Assembly (NCBI RefSeq): GCF_017912535.1 | Contig: NZ_JAERQK010000001.1 | Span: 248,001-312,000, forward strand | From: Motiliproteus sediminis | GTDB lineage: Bacteria > Pseudomonadota > Gammaproteobacteria > Pseudomonadales > Balneatricaceae | Direction: 5' to 3' | Length of the DNA: 64,000 nucleotides | Shown here: in pieces, positions 1-9,042 of the stretch | Layout: each line of letters starts with the position of its first letter | Numbering within the stretch: the stretch's first letter is position 1 | The notes under the pieces: model-generated | The model's input: only the letters and a program-made list of their open reading frames with translations | Told to the model about the DNA's origin: nothing | Database searches by the model: none | Program-made: the position numbers and the translations under genes

Positions 1-2154
1 TGGGCGCTGGGTTGTTTCTGGCGCACGGATGGCGAACCGCTGTGGCGTGACAACCGCTGGGTGGCGCGGGTGGATCGTGACTATGGTGCTGGCGTGGAAC
101 AGGCTGAAACCTTCGCCCGTGCGCTGGCAACCAGCGCAGGTCTCAGCGAGCAATTTCTGATTCCGGCCTACGAAGATGCCCTCTACTACATCTGGAAGGA
201 ACAGACCCTGCCGCAGGATATCGACCCGCTCAAAGCGGATCTGAAGGATTCGCTGGAACGGCGCAAACTGGCGCAATTGCTGGATCATGGTCTTCACCGG
301 CCGGTGGGGTTTTGTCTGCCGCTGGGTTGGAACCACCGAAGCCAGCACTGGTGCAGCAGCCCCTGGCCATTGCGACGGGATACCCTGACGCTGATACCCG
401 GTGACTCACCCCTTGGGCTGCGATTGCCGCTTGATTCTCTGCCGGCAGAAACCGAGGGCTTGAAAGACACGCCACAGCCACGGGACCCCCTGGCTCCAGT
501 GGAACCGTTACCACAAGCTGGCGACAGTGCCGCCGCGGCCGCGGCAGCAGCGGGGGAAACCGCGTCGCGGGTCAGCGTGGTGCGTACCGCGCTCTGTATC
601 GAACCACGCGATGGGCGCCTGTATCTGTTCCTGCCGCCGATGGAGCAGCTGGAACACTATGTGGCGCTGATCGAGTTGATCGAAAATGTTGCGGTAAAAC
701 TGCAGCTGCCGGTGGTGATCGAGGGCTACGAGCCGCCCAAAGATGAACGCCTGCGCTGCTTCAAGGTAACCCCCGATCCGGGTGTTATCGAGGTAAATAT
801 TCACCCCTCAACTAACTGGCAGGATCTGGTTGCGACCACGGAGATCCTCTACGAGGAAGCGCGCCAGGCACGCCTGGGTACCGAGAAATTTATGCTTGAT
901 GGTCGCCACACCGGTACTGGTGGTGGCAACCATATCACGCTGGGGGCGTCCACCCCGGCCGACAGTCCTTTTCTGCGTCGTCCGGACCTGCTGCGCAGTT
1001 TGGTCACCTACTGGCAACACCATCCGGGATTGTCCTATCTGTTTTCCGGTATGTTTATCGGCCCTACCAGCCAGGCGCCGCGCGTTGACGAAGGGCGCGA
1101 CGAGATGCTCTACGAGCTGGAAGTGGCGTTTGCCGAGATGCCGGACGGACTGGTTGACAAGCCCTGGCTGGTGGACCGACTGATGCGCAACCTGCTGGTG
1201 GATATCACCGGTAATACCCACCGATCGGAGTTTTGCATCGATAAGCTCTACTCACCGGGCAGCGCCGCCGGGCGTCAGGGACTGCTGGAGTTTCGCGGCT
1301 TCGAGATGCCTCCCCATTCGCGCATGGCGTTGGTTCAAGCACTGTTGATACGAAGCCTGATCGCCCTGTTCTGGACCCAGCCTTATCATAAGCCGCTGGT
1401 GCGCTGGGGCACTGAGCTGCACGACCGCTTCATGTTGCCCCATTTCGTCTGGAACGATCTGCGTGAAGTCGTCGCGGATCTGCAGCGGGCCGGACTGCCG
1501 TTCCAACTGGAGTGGTTGGCTCCCTTTGAAGAGTTCCGCTTTCCCCATTACGGCACTACCCAGATCGACGACATGCGGATCGAGTTGCGTTGGGCAATCG
1601 AACCCTGGCATGTGCTGGGTGAAGAGGTAAGCAGCTTTGGTACCGCCCGTTACGTGGACTCCTCAGTGGAGCGGCTGCAGGTCAAATTGGAAGGGCTCAC
1701 CGCTGACCGCTATATCCTCGCCTGCAACGGCCGTCGGGTGCCGCTGAAGCCGACCGGGCGTCACGGTGAATACGTTGCCGGAATCCGTTATCGAGCCTGG
1801 CATCCGCCCTCGGCACTGCACCCTACCATCGGGGTGCATACGCCGCTGGTGTTCGATCTGGTCGATAGCTGGAACGGTACCTCCGTGGGCGGCTGCACCT
1901 ATCACGTGAGCCATCCGGGCGGACGTAGTTACGACACCCAGCCGGTGAATGCGTTTGAAGCTGAATCGCGCCGTATCAACCGCTTCTGGGACTTCAACCA
2001 CACCCCCGAGGTCACCACCGTCACGCCGGGGTTCGACGCGTTGCGGGAGTTTTTCCCTAACCAGCATCCGCCAACACCTATGGCACCGCCGCCGGAGCAG
2101 CCCACCATGGAGTTTCCGCATACTCTCGACCTGCGGAGAAAAATGGAATGCTGA
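1..2154 (+). CDS. DUF2126 family protein, 5' end outside window (partial)
   Basis: The reading frame is open from base 1 and reads WALGCFWRTDGEPLWRDNRW before the first internal GTG at 61, so the gene begins upstream of the window. Family members are about 1100 residues with an N-terminal transglutaminase-like domain; the part seen here (about 717 residues) would be the C-terminal DUF2126 region. Conserved-looking blocks include GRHTGTGGGNHITLG (around 900-945) and HRSEFCIDKLYSP (around 1220). An alanine run (about 530-555) and a Pro/Glu-rich stretch before it look like a flexible linker, and the C-terminal 35 residues are Pro-rich. It is followed at 53 bp by an ATP-grasp/alpha-E gene and then a transglutaminase gene, a trio repeatedly found together in bacteria and predicted by comparative genomics to form or modify amide bonds on an unknown peptide. 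The biochemical role is not established. Confidence 0.85.
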   Translation, partial: WALGCFWRTDGEPLWRDNRWVARVDRDYGAGVEQAETFARALATSAGLSEQFLIPAYEDALYYIWKEQTLPQDIDPLKADLKDSLERRKLAQLLDHGLHRPVGFCLPLGWNHRSQHWCSSPWPLRRDTLTLIPGDSPLGLRLPLDSLPAETEGLKDTPQPRDPLAPVEPLPQAGDSAAAAAAAAGETASRVSVVRTALCIEPRDGRLYLFLPPMEQLEHYVALIELIENVAVKLQLPVVIEGYEPPKDERLRCFKVTPDPGVIEVNIHPSTNWQDLVATTEILYEEARQARLGTEKFMLDGRHTGTGGGNHITLGASTPADSPFLRRPDLLRSLVTYWQHHPGLSYLFSGMFIGPTSQAPRVDEGRDEMLYELEVAFAEMPDGLVDKPWLVDRLMRNLLVDITGNTHRSEFCIDKLYSPGSAAGRQGLLEFRGFEMPPHSRMALVQALLIRSLIALFWTQPYHKPLVRWGTELHDRFMLPHFVWNDLREVVADLQRAGLPFQLEWLAPFEEFRFPHYGTTQIDDMRIELRWAIEPWHVLGEEVSSFGTARYVDSSVERLQVKLEGLTADRYILACNGRRVPLKPTGRHGEYVAGIRYRAWHPPSALHPTIGVHTPLVFDLVDSWNGTSVGGCTYHVSHPGGRSYDTQPVNAFEAESRRINRFWDFNHTPEVTTVTPGFDALREFFPNQHPPTPMAPPPEQPTMEFPHTLDLRRKMEC

Positions 2155-2207
2155 GAGGGGCGTGTCATACTAACGCCTGATCTCTGCTGGAATGGGTAAA
2201 CGCAGAA

Positions 2208-4763
2208 ATGGAAAACGTGGCACCGCAGATGGCTGACCCGCTTGAGTACTCCCCCGGTAGCGGTGGCTACGACGAGGTCTATGGTGACCAGCAGAACCCG
2301 CGCGAGCACTGGCGTTACCTGCTTGAAGGCTTTCGCTCGCTAGGTCCCCAGGGGATCCGCGAACGGCAGATGAAAGCCGAGCGGATTTTGCGTGATGATG
2401 GCGCGAGCTATAACAGTGGTGCCCTGGGTATCAGCAGTACCTGGCCTCTCGATCCCGTGCCGCTGGTACTGGAAAGCGAGGAGTGGGGCGCGATCGAGGC
2501 GGGATTGCTGGAGCGGGCCGAGCTGCTCGACCTGCTGCTCAAGGATCTCTACGGTGAGCGCACCCTGATTCGTCACGGGGTGATCCCGCCAGAGCTGCTG
2601 TTCAGTCACGGCGGTTTCTTGCGTGCCTGTCAGGGGATCAGTGTACCCGGTGAGCACCAGTTGCTGCTTTATGCCGCGGATATGATTCGTGGTCTGGATG
2701 GCCGCATGCGGGTGGTGGGTGATCGCACCCAGGCTCCCAGTGGTGCCGGCTATGCTCTGGAAAACCGCACCGTCATGTCGCGGGTGCTGCCCTCGCTGTT
2801 CCGCGACAGTCATGTCCATCGGCTGTCACTGTTCTTTCAGTCGCTGCGGGTCCAGCTCAACCAAGTGGCCGGACATATCACCAGCGACATGCCCCGGATC
2901 GTGATCCTGACCCCGGGATCGCTCAACGAAACCTACTTTGAACACGGCTATCTGGCCAATTATCTGGGTTTTCCGCTAGTGCAGGGCAGTGATCTGCTGG
3001 TCAGCAACGGCTACCTGTGGATGAAGTCGCTCGGCGGGCTGGAGCGGGTCGATGTGGTGCTGCGGCGGGTGGATGATTATTACTGCGATCCGGTGGAGCT
3101 AAAAGCGGACTCCCACCTCGGGGTGCCCGGGTTGCTGGAAGTGGTGCGTTCCGGTCGGGTGGTGGTGGCCAATCCCCTTGGCTCGGGGGTGCTGGAGAAT
3201 CCGGCACTGATGCGTTTTATGCCCCAGATCGCCCAGCACCTGCTGGGGCGCGAACTGCGCCTTGACTCGGTGGAAACCTACTGGTGTGGCATTCCACAGG
3301 ATATGGCCTACGTGGTTGAGAATATCGACCGACTGGTGATCAAGCCAACCTTTCGCAAGAAGGGGGTGCAGAGCCTGTTCGGCCATCGCCTGAGCGCCGC
3401 GCAACGGGCCCAGGTGCTTGACCAGATTCGCCGTTACCCGATGCATGTGGTAGCGCAGGAGTATATGCAGCCATCGGTCACTCCCAGCTGGCGGCAGGGG
3501 GAACTCTGCGCGCGGCCGACGCTGCTGCGGAGTTTTGCCGTCGCCAGCCAGGGCTCCTACAGCGTGATGCCGGGCGGACTGACCCGGGTTGGCGAAGCGG
3601 CCGATGCGCTGAATCTCAGCAATAGCGATGGCGCGATCAGCAAAGACACCTGGATTTTGGCCTCGGAACCGGAGAAAAAAATCTCCCTGCGCGACGTGGA
3701 CCAGCAGCCTCGCCCGCAAGGCGGCGGGCGCAGTGCGGTATTCCCCTGTCGCGTGGTCGAAAACCTGTTCTGGATGGGGCGTTACGCCGAGCGTACCGAG
3801 GCCGCCTCTCGCCTCCTGCGCACTGTCTTTGTGCAGCTCAACAGCACCTACGAAATGCCGGAAGATAGCCGCAATCTGCTGCTGCGTTCGGTCACCGAGC
3901 TGACCACCACCTATCCCGGCTTCACCCTGGTTGACGCCGAGCTGCTGGCCGAGCCGGAAAGCGAGTTGATGGCGGTGGTGCTGGATGCCGAACGCAACGG
4001 CAGTGTGACCGCCAACCTTAATGCGTTTGTGCGCTGTGCCGATCAGGTACGGGAGATGTTGTCGGCCGATACCCAGCGGTTGATCAATGATCTGCGCGAT
4101 GAGGTCGGTGATCTCAAGGAACTGTTGCAGCATGGTCTCGCTTCGGCACCGGAGGAAGCACTTGATCCGCTGGTTACCTCGCTGCTGGCACTGTCGGGTC
4201 TGTGGCATGAGAGCATGGTGCGCGGACTGGGCTGGCGCTTTATGGATATGGGGCGCCGGGTCGAGAAGGCGTTGCAGACCGTGCGCCTGTTGCGCGCGGC
4301 GCTGGTGCAGGAGCTGCCGGAGCAGGAACAGGGGCGGGTATTGGAAGCGGTGCTGGTCAGTCTGGAAACCCTGATGACTTATCGCCGCCGTTCACGCAGC
4401 GGCAACGATATGGTGCGAGGACTGGAACTGCTGCTGTGCGATGCCGGCAACCCCCGTTCGGTTTTCTATCAGCTGCGTCAGTTACAGCAGCATCTGGCAG
4501 AACTGCCGGCGGCGGCCCACGGGGTCGGACTGGCGGCTGAGGACCGCTATGTGCTGGAAGCGGCCACCGCGATCCAGCTGGTTGATCTGGAACAGCTGAC
4601 GACGGCCGATGAAGAGAGTGGCCAGCGCGTGGCACTGGACCAGCTGCTGGCGCGCTTGCAGCATCTGCTGGAGGAAACCTCAGGCCAGGTCAGTGGCAAG
4701 TACTTCGACCAAATCAAGGTTCACCAGCAGCTGGTGAATACCGCCTGGGACGACGAGTTATGA
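2208..4763 (+). CDS. Circularly permuted ATP-grasp protein fused to alpha-E domain
   Basis: This 851-residue protein joins two modules. Residues about 1-500 match the circularly permuted ATP-grasp family (conserved stretches such as PRIVILTPGSLNETYFEH and LVIKPTFRKKGVQSLFGH). From about residue 510 an alpha-E domain begins with VVENLFWMGRYAERTEAASR, the usual opening of that all-helical domain. In many bacteria the two modules are separate adjacent genes, so this is a fusion version. ATP-grasp enzymes make amide bonds through an acyl-phosphate; the acceptor here is unknown. The stop codon overlaps the start of the downstream transglutaminase by 4 bp (ATGA), indicating translational coupling. 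The start ATG at 2208 has no strong ribosome-binding site, but the protein begins convincingly there (PLEYSPGSGGYDEVYGD). Confidence 0.88.
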   Translation: MENVAPQMADPLEYSPGSGGYDEVYGDQQNPREHWRYLLEGFRSLGPQGIRERQMKAERILRDDGASYNSGALGISSTWPLDPVPLVLESEEWGAIEAGLLERAELLDLLLKDLYGERTLIRHGVIPPELLFSHGGFLRACQGISVPGEHQLLLYAADMIRGLDGRMRVVGDRTQAPSGAGYALENRTVMSRVLPSLFRDSHVHRLSLFFQSLRVQLNQVAGHITSDMPRIVILTPGSLNETYFEHGYLANYLGFPLVQGSDLLVSNGYLWMKSLGGLERVDVVLRRVDDYYCDPVELKADSHLGVPGLLEVVRSGRVVVANPLGSGVLENPALMRFMPQIAQHLLGRELRLDSVETYWCGIPQDMAYVVENIDRLVIKPTFRKKGVQSLFGHRLSAAQRAQVLDQIRRYPMHVVAQEYMQPSVTPSWRQGELCARPTLLRSFAVASQGSYSVMPGGLTRVGEAADALNLSNSDGAISKDTWILASEPEKKISLRDVDQQPRPQGGGRSAVFPCRVVENLFWMGRYAERTEAASRLLRTVFVQLNSTYEMPEDSRNLLLRSVTELTTTYPGFTLVDAELLAEPESELMAVVLDAERNGSVTANLNAFVRCADQVREMLSADTQRLINDLRDEVGDLKELLQHGLASAPEEALDPLVTSLLALSGLWHESMVRGLGWRFMDMGRRVEKALQTVRLLRAALVQELPEQEQGRVLEAVLVSLETLMTYRRRSRSGNDMVRGLELLLCDAGNPRSVFYQLRQLQQHLAELPAAAHGVGLAAEDRYVLEAATAIQLVDLEQLTTADEESGQRVALDQLLARLQHLLEETSGQVSGKYFDQIKVHQQLVNTAWDDEL

Positions 4764-5650
4764 TCTACCGTATTCGCCATCTGACTCGTTATGAGTACGA
4801 GAAGCCGGTCAGCCTCTGCTACAACATGGCTTACCTGCTGCCACGGGACACCCATTACCAGAGTTGTCGTTCCAGTCAGGTGAGGATCTCACCGGTGCAG
4901 ACGACGGGGCAGCGGCGGACCGATTACTTCGGTAATACCGTGTACTACTTTTCGCTGGAGCAGCCCCATCACCACCTGGAGGTGGACGTAACCAGCGAGA
5001 TACAGATTCTGGATAGCAAGTACGCTCGCAATATGGAGCTGGACCTGGACTTCGGCGCTACCTGCGGCCAGGCCTTGGTACAGCTGCAGGACAGTCGTGA
5101 ACTGAGCCTGCTGGAAGCGCGTGAATTTGTGCTCGACTCGCCGATGGTGAGAGCGTCGCAAGCGCTCAGGGATTACGCCAAGCCCTCTTTCAACCGCAAC
5201 CGACCGTTACTGTCGGCGGTTCGGGAGCTGACCCACCGTATCTATACCGATTTTACCTACGACCCGGATTCTACCCACGTGGCTACGCCGCTGAGCGAGG
5301 TACTGAAAAAACGCGCCGGGGTGTGTCAGGACTTTGCCCATCTGGCTGTCGGTTGTTTGCGTTCACTGGGGTTTCCGGCCCGCTATGTCAGTGGTTATCT
5401 GGAAACCCTGCCGCCGCCCGGGCAGGAGAAACTGGTCGGCAGTGATGCGTCTCATGCCTGGTTTGCGGTGTTCTCTCCCGGTGAAGGTTGGCTGGAGTTT
5501 GACCCTACCAATGACAACATGCCGGCGGAGAATCATATCACCACCTCCTGGGGGCGCGACTACGGTGACGTGTCGCCACTGAAAGGAGTCTTTTTCGACG
5601 GCGGTGACAAGCAGAAACTGACGGTATCGGTTGATGTTGCCCGGATCTGA
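4760..5650 (+). CDS. Transglutaminase-like cysteine protease family protein
   Basis: The 296-residue protein has the bacterial transglutaminase-like fold: an N-terminal beta region (MIYRIRHLTRYEYEKPVSLC) and a C-terminal catalytic core with the Cys of GVCQDFAHLAVGCLRSLGFP (around residue 186), the His of SDASHAWFAVF (around 230) and the Asp of LEFDPTNDN (around 247). No signal peptide is visible, so it is probably cytoplasmic, where such proteins may hydrolyse or transfer amide bonds. It overlaps the ATP-grasp/alpha-E gene by 4 bp and forms the last gene of that operon. It ends 11 bp from the convergent cheW. Catalytic residues are intact; the substrate cannot be inferred. Confidence 0.88.
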   Translation: MIYRIRHLTRYEYEKPVSLCYNMAYLLPRDTHYQSCRSSQVRISPVQTTGQRRTDYFGNTVYYFSLEQPHHHLEVDVTSEIQILDSKYARNMELDLDFGATCGQALVQLQDSRELSLLEAREFVLDSPMVRASQALRDYAKPSFNRNRPLLSAVRELTHRIYTDFTYDPDSTHVATPLSEVLKKRAGVCQDFAHLAVGCLRSLGFPARYVSGYLETLPPPGQEKLVGSDASHAWFAVFSPGEGWLEFDPTNDNMPAENHITTSWGRDYGDVSPLKGVFFDGGDKQKLTVSVDVARI

Positions 5651-5661
5651 ATCCCGCCGCT

Positions 5662-6093
5662 TCAATTAACGGCAGCCGCCCCTTTGAGCAGGTCAACCAG
5701 AATCAGCAGTCCATCAGCGTGGCGGGCCGTTCCCACCATCAGGGTGTGATCCTGACTGTGTTCGACCGGCTCGATCACCTCGGCCGGTAGGCTGACAATC
5801 TCCTCCACGCTGTCCACCACCACGCCGAAGCGCTCATCGTCGCCATCGACTATCACAATTCGCTGATCCGCTTTGTCGGCGGGGGCGGGTGTGTCTAGCA
5901 GGCGATGGCCATCGACCACGGTTATAACCTCCCCGCGGACATTGAGCACCCCTTCAACACTGCTTGGCGCGCCGGGTACCGGCGCAGGCGGGTGGTACTC
6001 GATCACCTCTTTCACCGACGCGATGGGTTGAGCGTAGAGCTCCTGGTGCAAGCGAAAACTGATCCATTGATGTGTGGTCGCCGATCTATCCAT
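5662..6093 (-). CDS. CheW-domain chemotaxis coupling protein
   Basis: A 143-residue protein consisting of a single CheW domain. Typical features are WISFRLHQELYAQPIASVKE at the N terminus, the NVRGEVITVVDGHRLL block, and the IVIVDGDDERFGVVVDSVEE block. CheW couples methyl-accepting chemoreceptors to the CheA kinase at the inner membrane. No other chemotaxis gene lies nearby, so this is a solitary copy that may serve a receptor array encoded elsewhere or a dedicated receptor. It is convergent with the transglutaminase operon and divergent from the ectoine operon. Confidence 0.88.
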   Translation of the reverse strand: MDRSATTHQWISFRLHQELYAQPIASVKEVIEYHPPAPVPGAPSSVEGVLNVRGEVITVVDGHRLLDTPAPADKADQRIVIVDGDDERFGVVVDSVEEIVSLPAEVIEPVEHSQDHTLMVGTARHADGLLILVDLLKGAAAVN

Positions 6094-6127
6094 AAGTGTC
6101 GTCTAGGGTTCCGGTCAGAGGTCTGGG

Positions 6128-6155
6128 TGGACAAAAAGAAAGATTAGTGTACAAT
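6128..6155 (+). promoter_or_regulatory. Candidate sigma-70 promoter upstream of ectA
   Basis: TGGACA (6128-6133) and TACAAT (6150-6155) are separated by 16 bp, each one mismatch from the -35 and -10 consensus. The expected start near 6162 lies only about 11 bp before a terminator-like hairpin and about 155 bp before ectA. Assignment is by eye only. Confidence 0.35.
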
Positions 6156-6172
6156 TCATTCGACCTCTAAGT

Positions 6173-6197
6173 AAACGGACTCTGATGTCCGTTTTTT
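6173..6197 (+). terminator. Terminator-like hairpin in ectA upstream region
   Basis: Perfect 8-bp inverted repeat AAACGGAC / GTCCGTTT (6173-6180 and 6187-6194) with a 6-base loop TCTGAT, running into a T tract to 6197 on the plus strand. No plus-strand gene ends here: the neighbour at 5662-6093 is on the other strand. It therefore either terminates a very short RNA or acts as an attenuator ahead of ectA. Confidence 0.55.
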
Positions 6198-6313
6198 TAT
6201 AGCGTGTTGGTGTCTTCGAGCGATATGGCGGTTACGGCTGTCATTATTGGTTCATCCGGCACCGGTAGGCTAGAGGTGTAACAATTAGATCAGCAACTAA
6301 ACAAAAGAGGTTT

Positions 6314-6805
6314 GTGTTGAGTCTTCCTGACATAGAATTGCGCGTCCCGACCGCTGAGGATGGGCGCGCTGTTCACCGGTTGGTGGCCGAATGTGCGCCG
6401 CTTGACCCCAATTCCCTTTACTGCAATCTGCTGCAGGCCAGCCACTTTTCCTCCACCTCTGTCGCCGCCGTTGCCGGCGAGCAGCTGGTGGGGTTTATCT
6501 CCGGTTACCTGATTCCCGAGCGCCCCGACACCCTGTTTATCTGGCAGGTGGCGGTTTCCGACGCGGCGCGGGGTCAGAGGCTGGCAACGCGGATGCTGCG
6601 CCACATTCTTGAGCGGAACAGCTGCGCACAGGTGGCTTTTCTGGAAACCACCATCACTCCCGACAACCAGGCCTCCTGGGCGCTGTTTCGCGGCCTTGCG
6701 GAGCGCCTCGGGGCCGAACTTTCCGAGTCGGTGATGTTTGATCGCCAGCGCCACTTTGGCGCTGAACACGACAGCGAGATGCTGGCCCGAATCGGCCCGT
6801 TCTGA
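6314..6805 (+). CDS. ectA: L-2,4-diaminobutyric acid acetyltransferase
   Basis: EctA transfers an acetyl group from acetyl-CoA to L-2,4-diaminobutyrate, the second ectoine-specific step. The protein (about 163 residues) is a single GNAT fold; residues such as [20 protein letters not shown] and the [10 protein letters not shown] / [11 protein letters not shown] acetyl-CoA-binding region are typical of EctA. It is followed by ectB, ectC, a DksA-like gene and an ectoine-type aspartate kinase. The start is uncertain: GTG at 6314 lies only 3 bp after AGAGG, whereas the in-frame TTG at 6317 has better spacing (6 bp). Family identification is secure. Confidence 0.95.
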   Translation: MLSLPDIELRVPTAEDGRAVHRLVAECAPLDPNSLYCNLLQASHFSSTSVAAVAGEQLVGFISGYLIPERPDTLFIWQVAVSDAARGQRLATRMLRHILERNSCAQVAFLETTITPDNQASWALFRGLAERLGAELSESVMFDRQRHFGAEHDSEMLARIGPF

Positions 6806-6861
6806 GCCTTTTTATTACCTGTTTATTTTTATCCCCCGCACCCGGGGCAGGAGAGTTACAA

Positions 6862-8166
6862 ATGAAGATTTTTGACGAGATTGAATCGGAAGTGCAGAGT
6901 TATGCGCGTTCCTTCCCGCGTATCTTTAACAAGGCGCAGGGCGAGATGCTGTACGACGAGGAAGGGACCCAGTATCTGGATTTCCTGGCCGGTGCAGGCA
7001 CCCTGAACTACGGTCACAACAACCCGATTTTCAAAGAAAAACTGCTGGAGTACATCCACAGTGATGGTATTACCCACGGCCTCGATCTGCATACCAAGGC
7101 CAAAGGCGAGTTCCTCGAGGCGTTCAACGACAAGATCCTCAAGCCGCGCGGTCTCGATTACGTGATGCAGTTCACCGGTCCTACCGGCACCAACGCGGTG
7201 GAGGCTGCGATGAAGCTGGCCCGTAACATCAAGGGACGTGAAAACATCATCTCCTTCACCAACGGTTTCCACGGTGTCAGCTTGGGCTCCCTGGCTGCAA
7301 CGGGTAACTCCCACCACCGCGGCGCCGCCGGTGTGGCTTTGGGGGGGACCAGTCGTGTGCCGTACGACGGCTATTTGGGTGACGATATCGACACCACCGC
7401 CTACCTCGACAAGCTGCTGTCCGACTCCAGCAGTGGCGTCGACAAACCCGCGGCTGTGATCGTAGAAACGGTTCAGGGCGAGGGTGGTATCAACGCGGCC
7501 AGCTTTGACTGGTTGCGTAATCTTGATGCGGTGTGTAAGAAGCACGATGTGCTGCTGATCGTTGATGATATTCAGGCCGGCTGTGGCCGTACCGGTACCT
7601 ACTTCAGCTTTGAGGAAGCCGGTATCTACCCGGATATCGTCACTCTGTCCAAGTCCCTGGGTGGCTATGGCCTGCCATTCGCCGTCGTGCTGTTCCGCCC
7701 CGAACTGGACAACTGGAAGCCGGGCGAGCATAACGGTACCTTCCGGGGTAATAACTTTGCCTTTGTTACCGCCAAGGCGGCGATCGACCACTACTGGAGC
7801 GATGACCGTTTTTCCAACGAGATCAAGCGTAAGGGTGCTTACGTTTCCGAACGCCTGAATGCCATCGTCGAGCAGTACGGAGAAGGTAATTTCACCACCC
7901 GTGGTCGCGGCATGTTTCAGGGCATCAACTGCGTCAACGGCGACCTAGCCGGCAAAATCACCCGCAAGTGCTTCCAGCACAACCTGATTATCGAGACCAG
8001 TGGTGCCGATGATCAGGTGGTGAAGTTTCTCTGCCCGCTGATCATCAGCGATGAGAATCTCAAAAAAGGTCTTGATATCGTCGAGCAGGCGATTAAAGAG
8101 GTCTGCGCGCGGGAGGACTCCATCCCCGAAGAACACGATTATTTCGACCAGCAGATCGCCGTTTAA
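6862..8166 (+). CDS. ectB: L-2,4-diaminobutyrate:2-oxoglutarate transaminase
   Basis: EctB makes L-2,4-diaminobutyrate from aspartate-semialdehyde with glutamate as amino donor, the first committed ectoine step. The 434-residue protein is a class III PLP aminotransferase: [15 protein letters not shown] near the N terminus, [19 protein letters not shown], the cofactor Asp in [15 protein letters not shown] and the PLP lysine in [13 protein letters not shown] good ribosome-binding site (GGAGAG) precedes the ATG. It lies 56 bp after ectA and 106 bp before ectC; the latter gap holds a strong hairpin. Confidence 0.97.
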   Translation: MKIFDEIESEVQSYARSFPRIFNKAQGEMLYDEEGTQYLDFLAGAGTLNYGHNNPIFKEKLLEYIHSDGITHGLDLHTKAKGEFLEAFNDKILKPRGLDYVMQFTGPTGTNAVEAAMKLARNIKGRENIISFTNGFHGVSLGSLAATGNSHHRGAAGVALGGTSRVPYDGYLGDDIDTTAYLDKLLSDSSSGVDKPAAVIVETVQGEGGINAASFDWLRNLDAVCKKHDVLLIVDDIQAGCGRTGTYFSFEEAGIYPDIVTLSKSLGGYGLPFAVVLFRPELDNWKPGEHNGTFRGNNFAFVTAKAAIDHYWSDDRFSNEIKRKGAYVSERLNAIVEQYGEGNFTTRGRGMFQGINCVNGDLAGKITRKCFQHNLIIETSGADDQVVKFLCPLIISDENLKKGLDIVEQAIKEVCAREDSIPEEHDYFDQQIAV

Positions 8167-8185
8167 CGGTCAGCCGTCGCGTTTT

Positions 8186-8232
8186 GGTCATCCCGCCAAC
8201 CCATTCTGTCGCCCCGGGGCGGCGGGATGACC
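8186..8232 (+). repeat. Long hairpin in the ectB-ectC gap
   Basis: GGTCATCCCGCC (8186-8197) is the exact reverse complement of GGCGGGATGACC (8221-8232), a perfect 12-bp stem with a 23-base loop that itself contains the palindrome GCCCCGGGGC (8211-8220). There is no T tract on either side, so it is not a standard terminator. It could be an mRNA processing or stability element, or a REP-type repeat. I did not see another copy in the window. Confidence 0.6.
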
Positions 8233-8272
8233 AGCCTAACCCTGTACCCGGAACTTTAACCAAGGTAACTAC

Positions 8273-8677
8273 ATGATCGTCCGCAACCTGAACGAAGCCG
8301 AGCAAAGCAACCGCCGTATTGTGGATCCCAATAACAACTGGGAAAGCACCCGGATGCTGCTGAAAGACGACAATATGGGCTTCTCGTTCCATATCACCAC
8401 CATCTACGCCGGTGCTGATTTCCGTATGCACTACCAGAATCATCTGGAGTCGGTGTACTGCATCTCCGGTGAGGGTGAAGTGGAATCGCTGGAAGATGGC
8501 AAGGTCCACCCCATCAAGGCCGGTACTCTATACATCCTTGACCAACATGATCGTCATATTCTGCGTGCCTTCAAAGAGATGAAGATGGCGTGCGTGTTTA
8601 ACCCGCCGCTGAACGGTACCGAAGTGCATAACGCCGACGGGGCGTATGAACTCGATGCCGACGCCGTGAGCGCATAA
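8273..8677 (+). CDS. ectC: Ectoine synthase
   Basis: EctC cyclises N-gamma-acetyl-diaminobutyrate to ectoine. The 134-residue protein is a small cupin; [39 protein letters not shown] and [15 protein letters not shown] are hallmark segments, with the metal-binding Glu/Tyr/His region intact. Length matches the family (about 130). It is separated from the following DksA-like gene by only 12 bp. Ectoine is a compatible solute made under salt stress, which suggests a marine or saline habitat. Confidence 0.97.
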   Translation: MIVRNLNEAEQSNRRIVDPNNNWESTRMLLKDDNMGFSFHITTIYAGADFRMHYQNHLESVYCISGEGEVESLEDGKVHPIKAGTLYILDQHDRHILRAFKEMKMACVFNPPLNGTEVHNADGAYELDADAVSA

Positions 8678-8689
8678 GGGTGGCACAGG

Positions 8690-9028
8690 GTGATTGATTC
8701 GCGCGACCTGGAGCGATTGAAAGTACGGGTCCGCAACCGGATTGAGCAGCTAAGCGCCAAGAGCGCAGAGAGCCCGGCTGATGAGGATGAGCAACCGCGT
8801 GATGACGATGATGCCACGTTGGACATCACCATCAACGCCATCGTCGGCGAGCAGGTTCGTGAAGGGGCCCAGCAGGAGCTGCGGGCCCTCAGCAAACAGC
8901 TGCAGTGGCTTGACGGTGACGACGCCGGTTTTTGCGACGACTGTGGTGATGCCATACCGCTGGCCCGGCTTGAGGCGGTACCGGTAACCCGACACTGTAT
9001 TCGCTGCGCCGAGAAGCGCAGCCGCTAA
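8690..9028 (+). CDS. DksA/TraR-family zinc-finger protein in the ectoine operon
   Basis: A 112-residue protein starting at GTG 8690, 12 bp after ectC and 14 bp before the aspartate kinase. The C terminus has a classic DksA/TraR zinc finger, C-x2-C-x17-C-x2-C (CDDCGDAIPLARLEAVPVTR followed by HCIRC). The middle (about residues 20-75) is predicted helical, with a very acidic stretch DEDEQPRDDDDATLD. It is shorter than DksA (about 150) and longer than TraR (about 70). DksA-family proteins insert into the RNA polymerase secondary channel; whether this one does is inference. An alternative is a structural relative without RNA polymerase binding. The placement inside the ectoine operon suggests co-expression under osmotic stress. 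Confidence 0.75.
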   Translation: MIDSRDLERLKVRVRNRIEQLSAKSAESPADEDEQPRDDDDATLDITINAIVGEQVREGAQQELRALSKQLQWLDGDDAGFCDDCGDAIPLARLEAVPVTRHCIRCAEKRSR

Positions 9029-9042
9029 AAAGGAGAATTAAC

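Noticed and set aside
3099-4208. Long open frame on the minus strand opposite the ATP-grasp gene (similar ones opposite 9124-10695, 21225-22166, 32350-33936 and 46222-47304).
   Set aside because: Each lies antisense to a confidently assigned gene, has low-complexity Gln/His/Arg-rich composition and no domain; they are a product of high GC codon bias.
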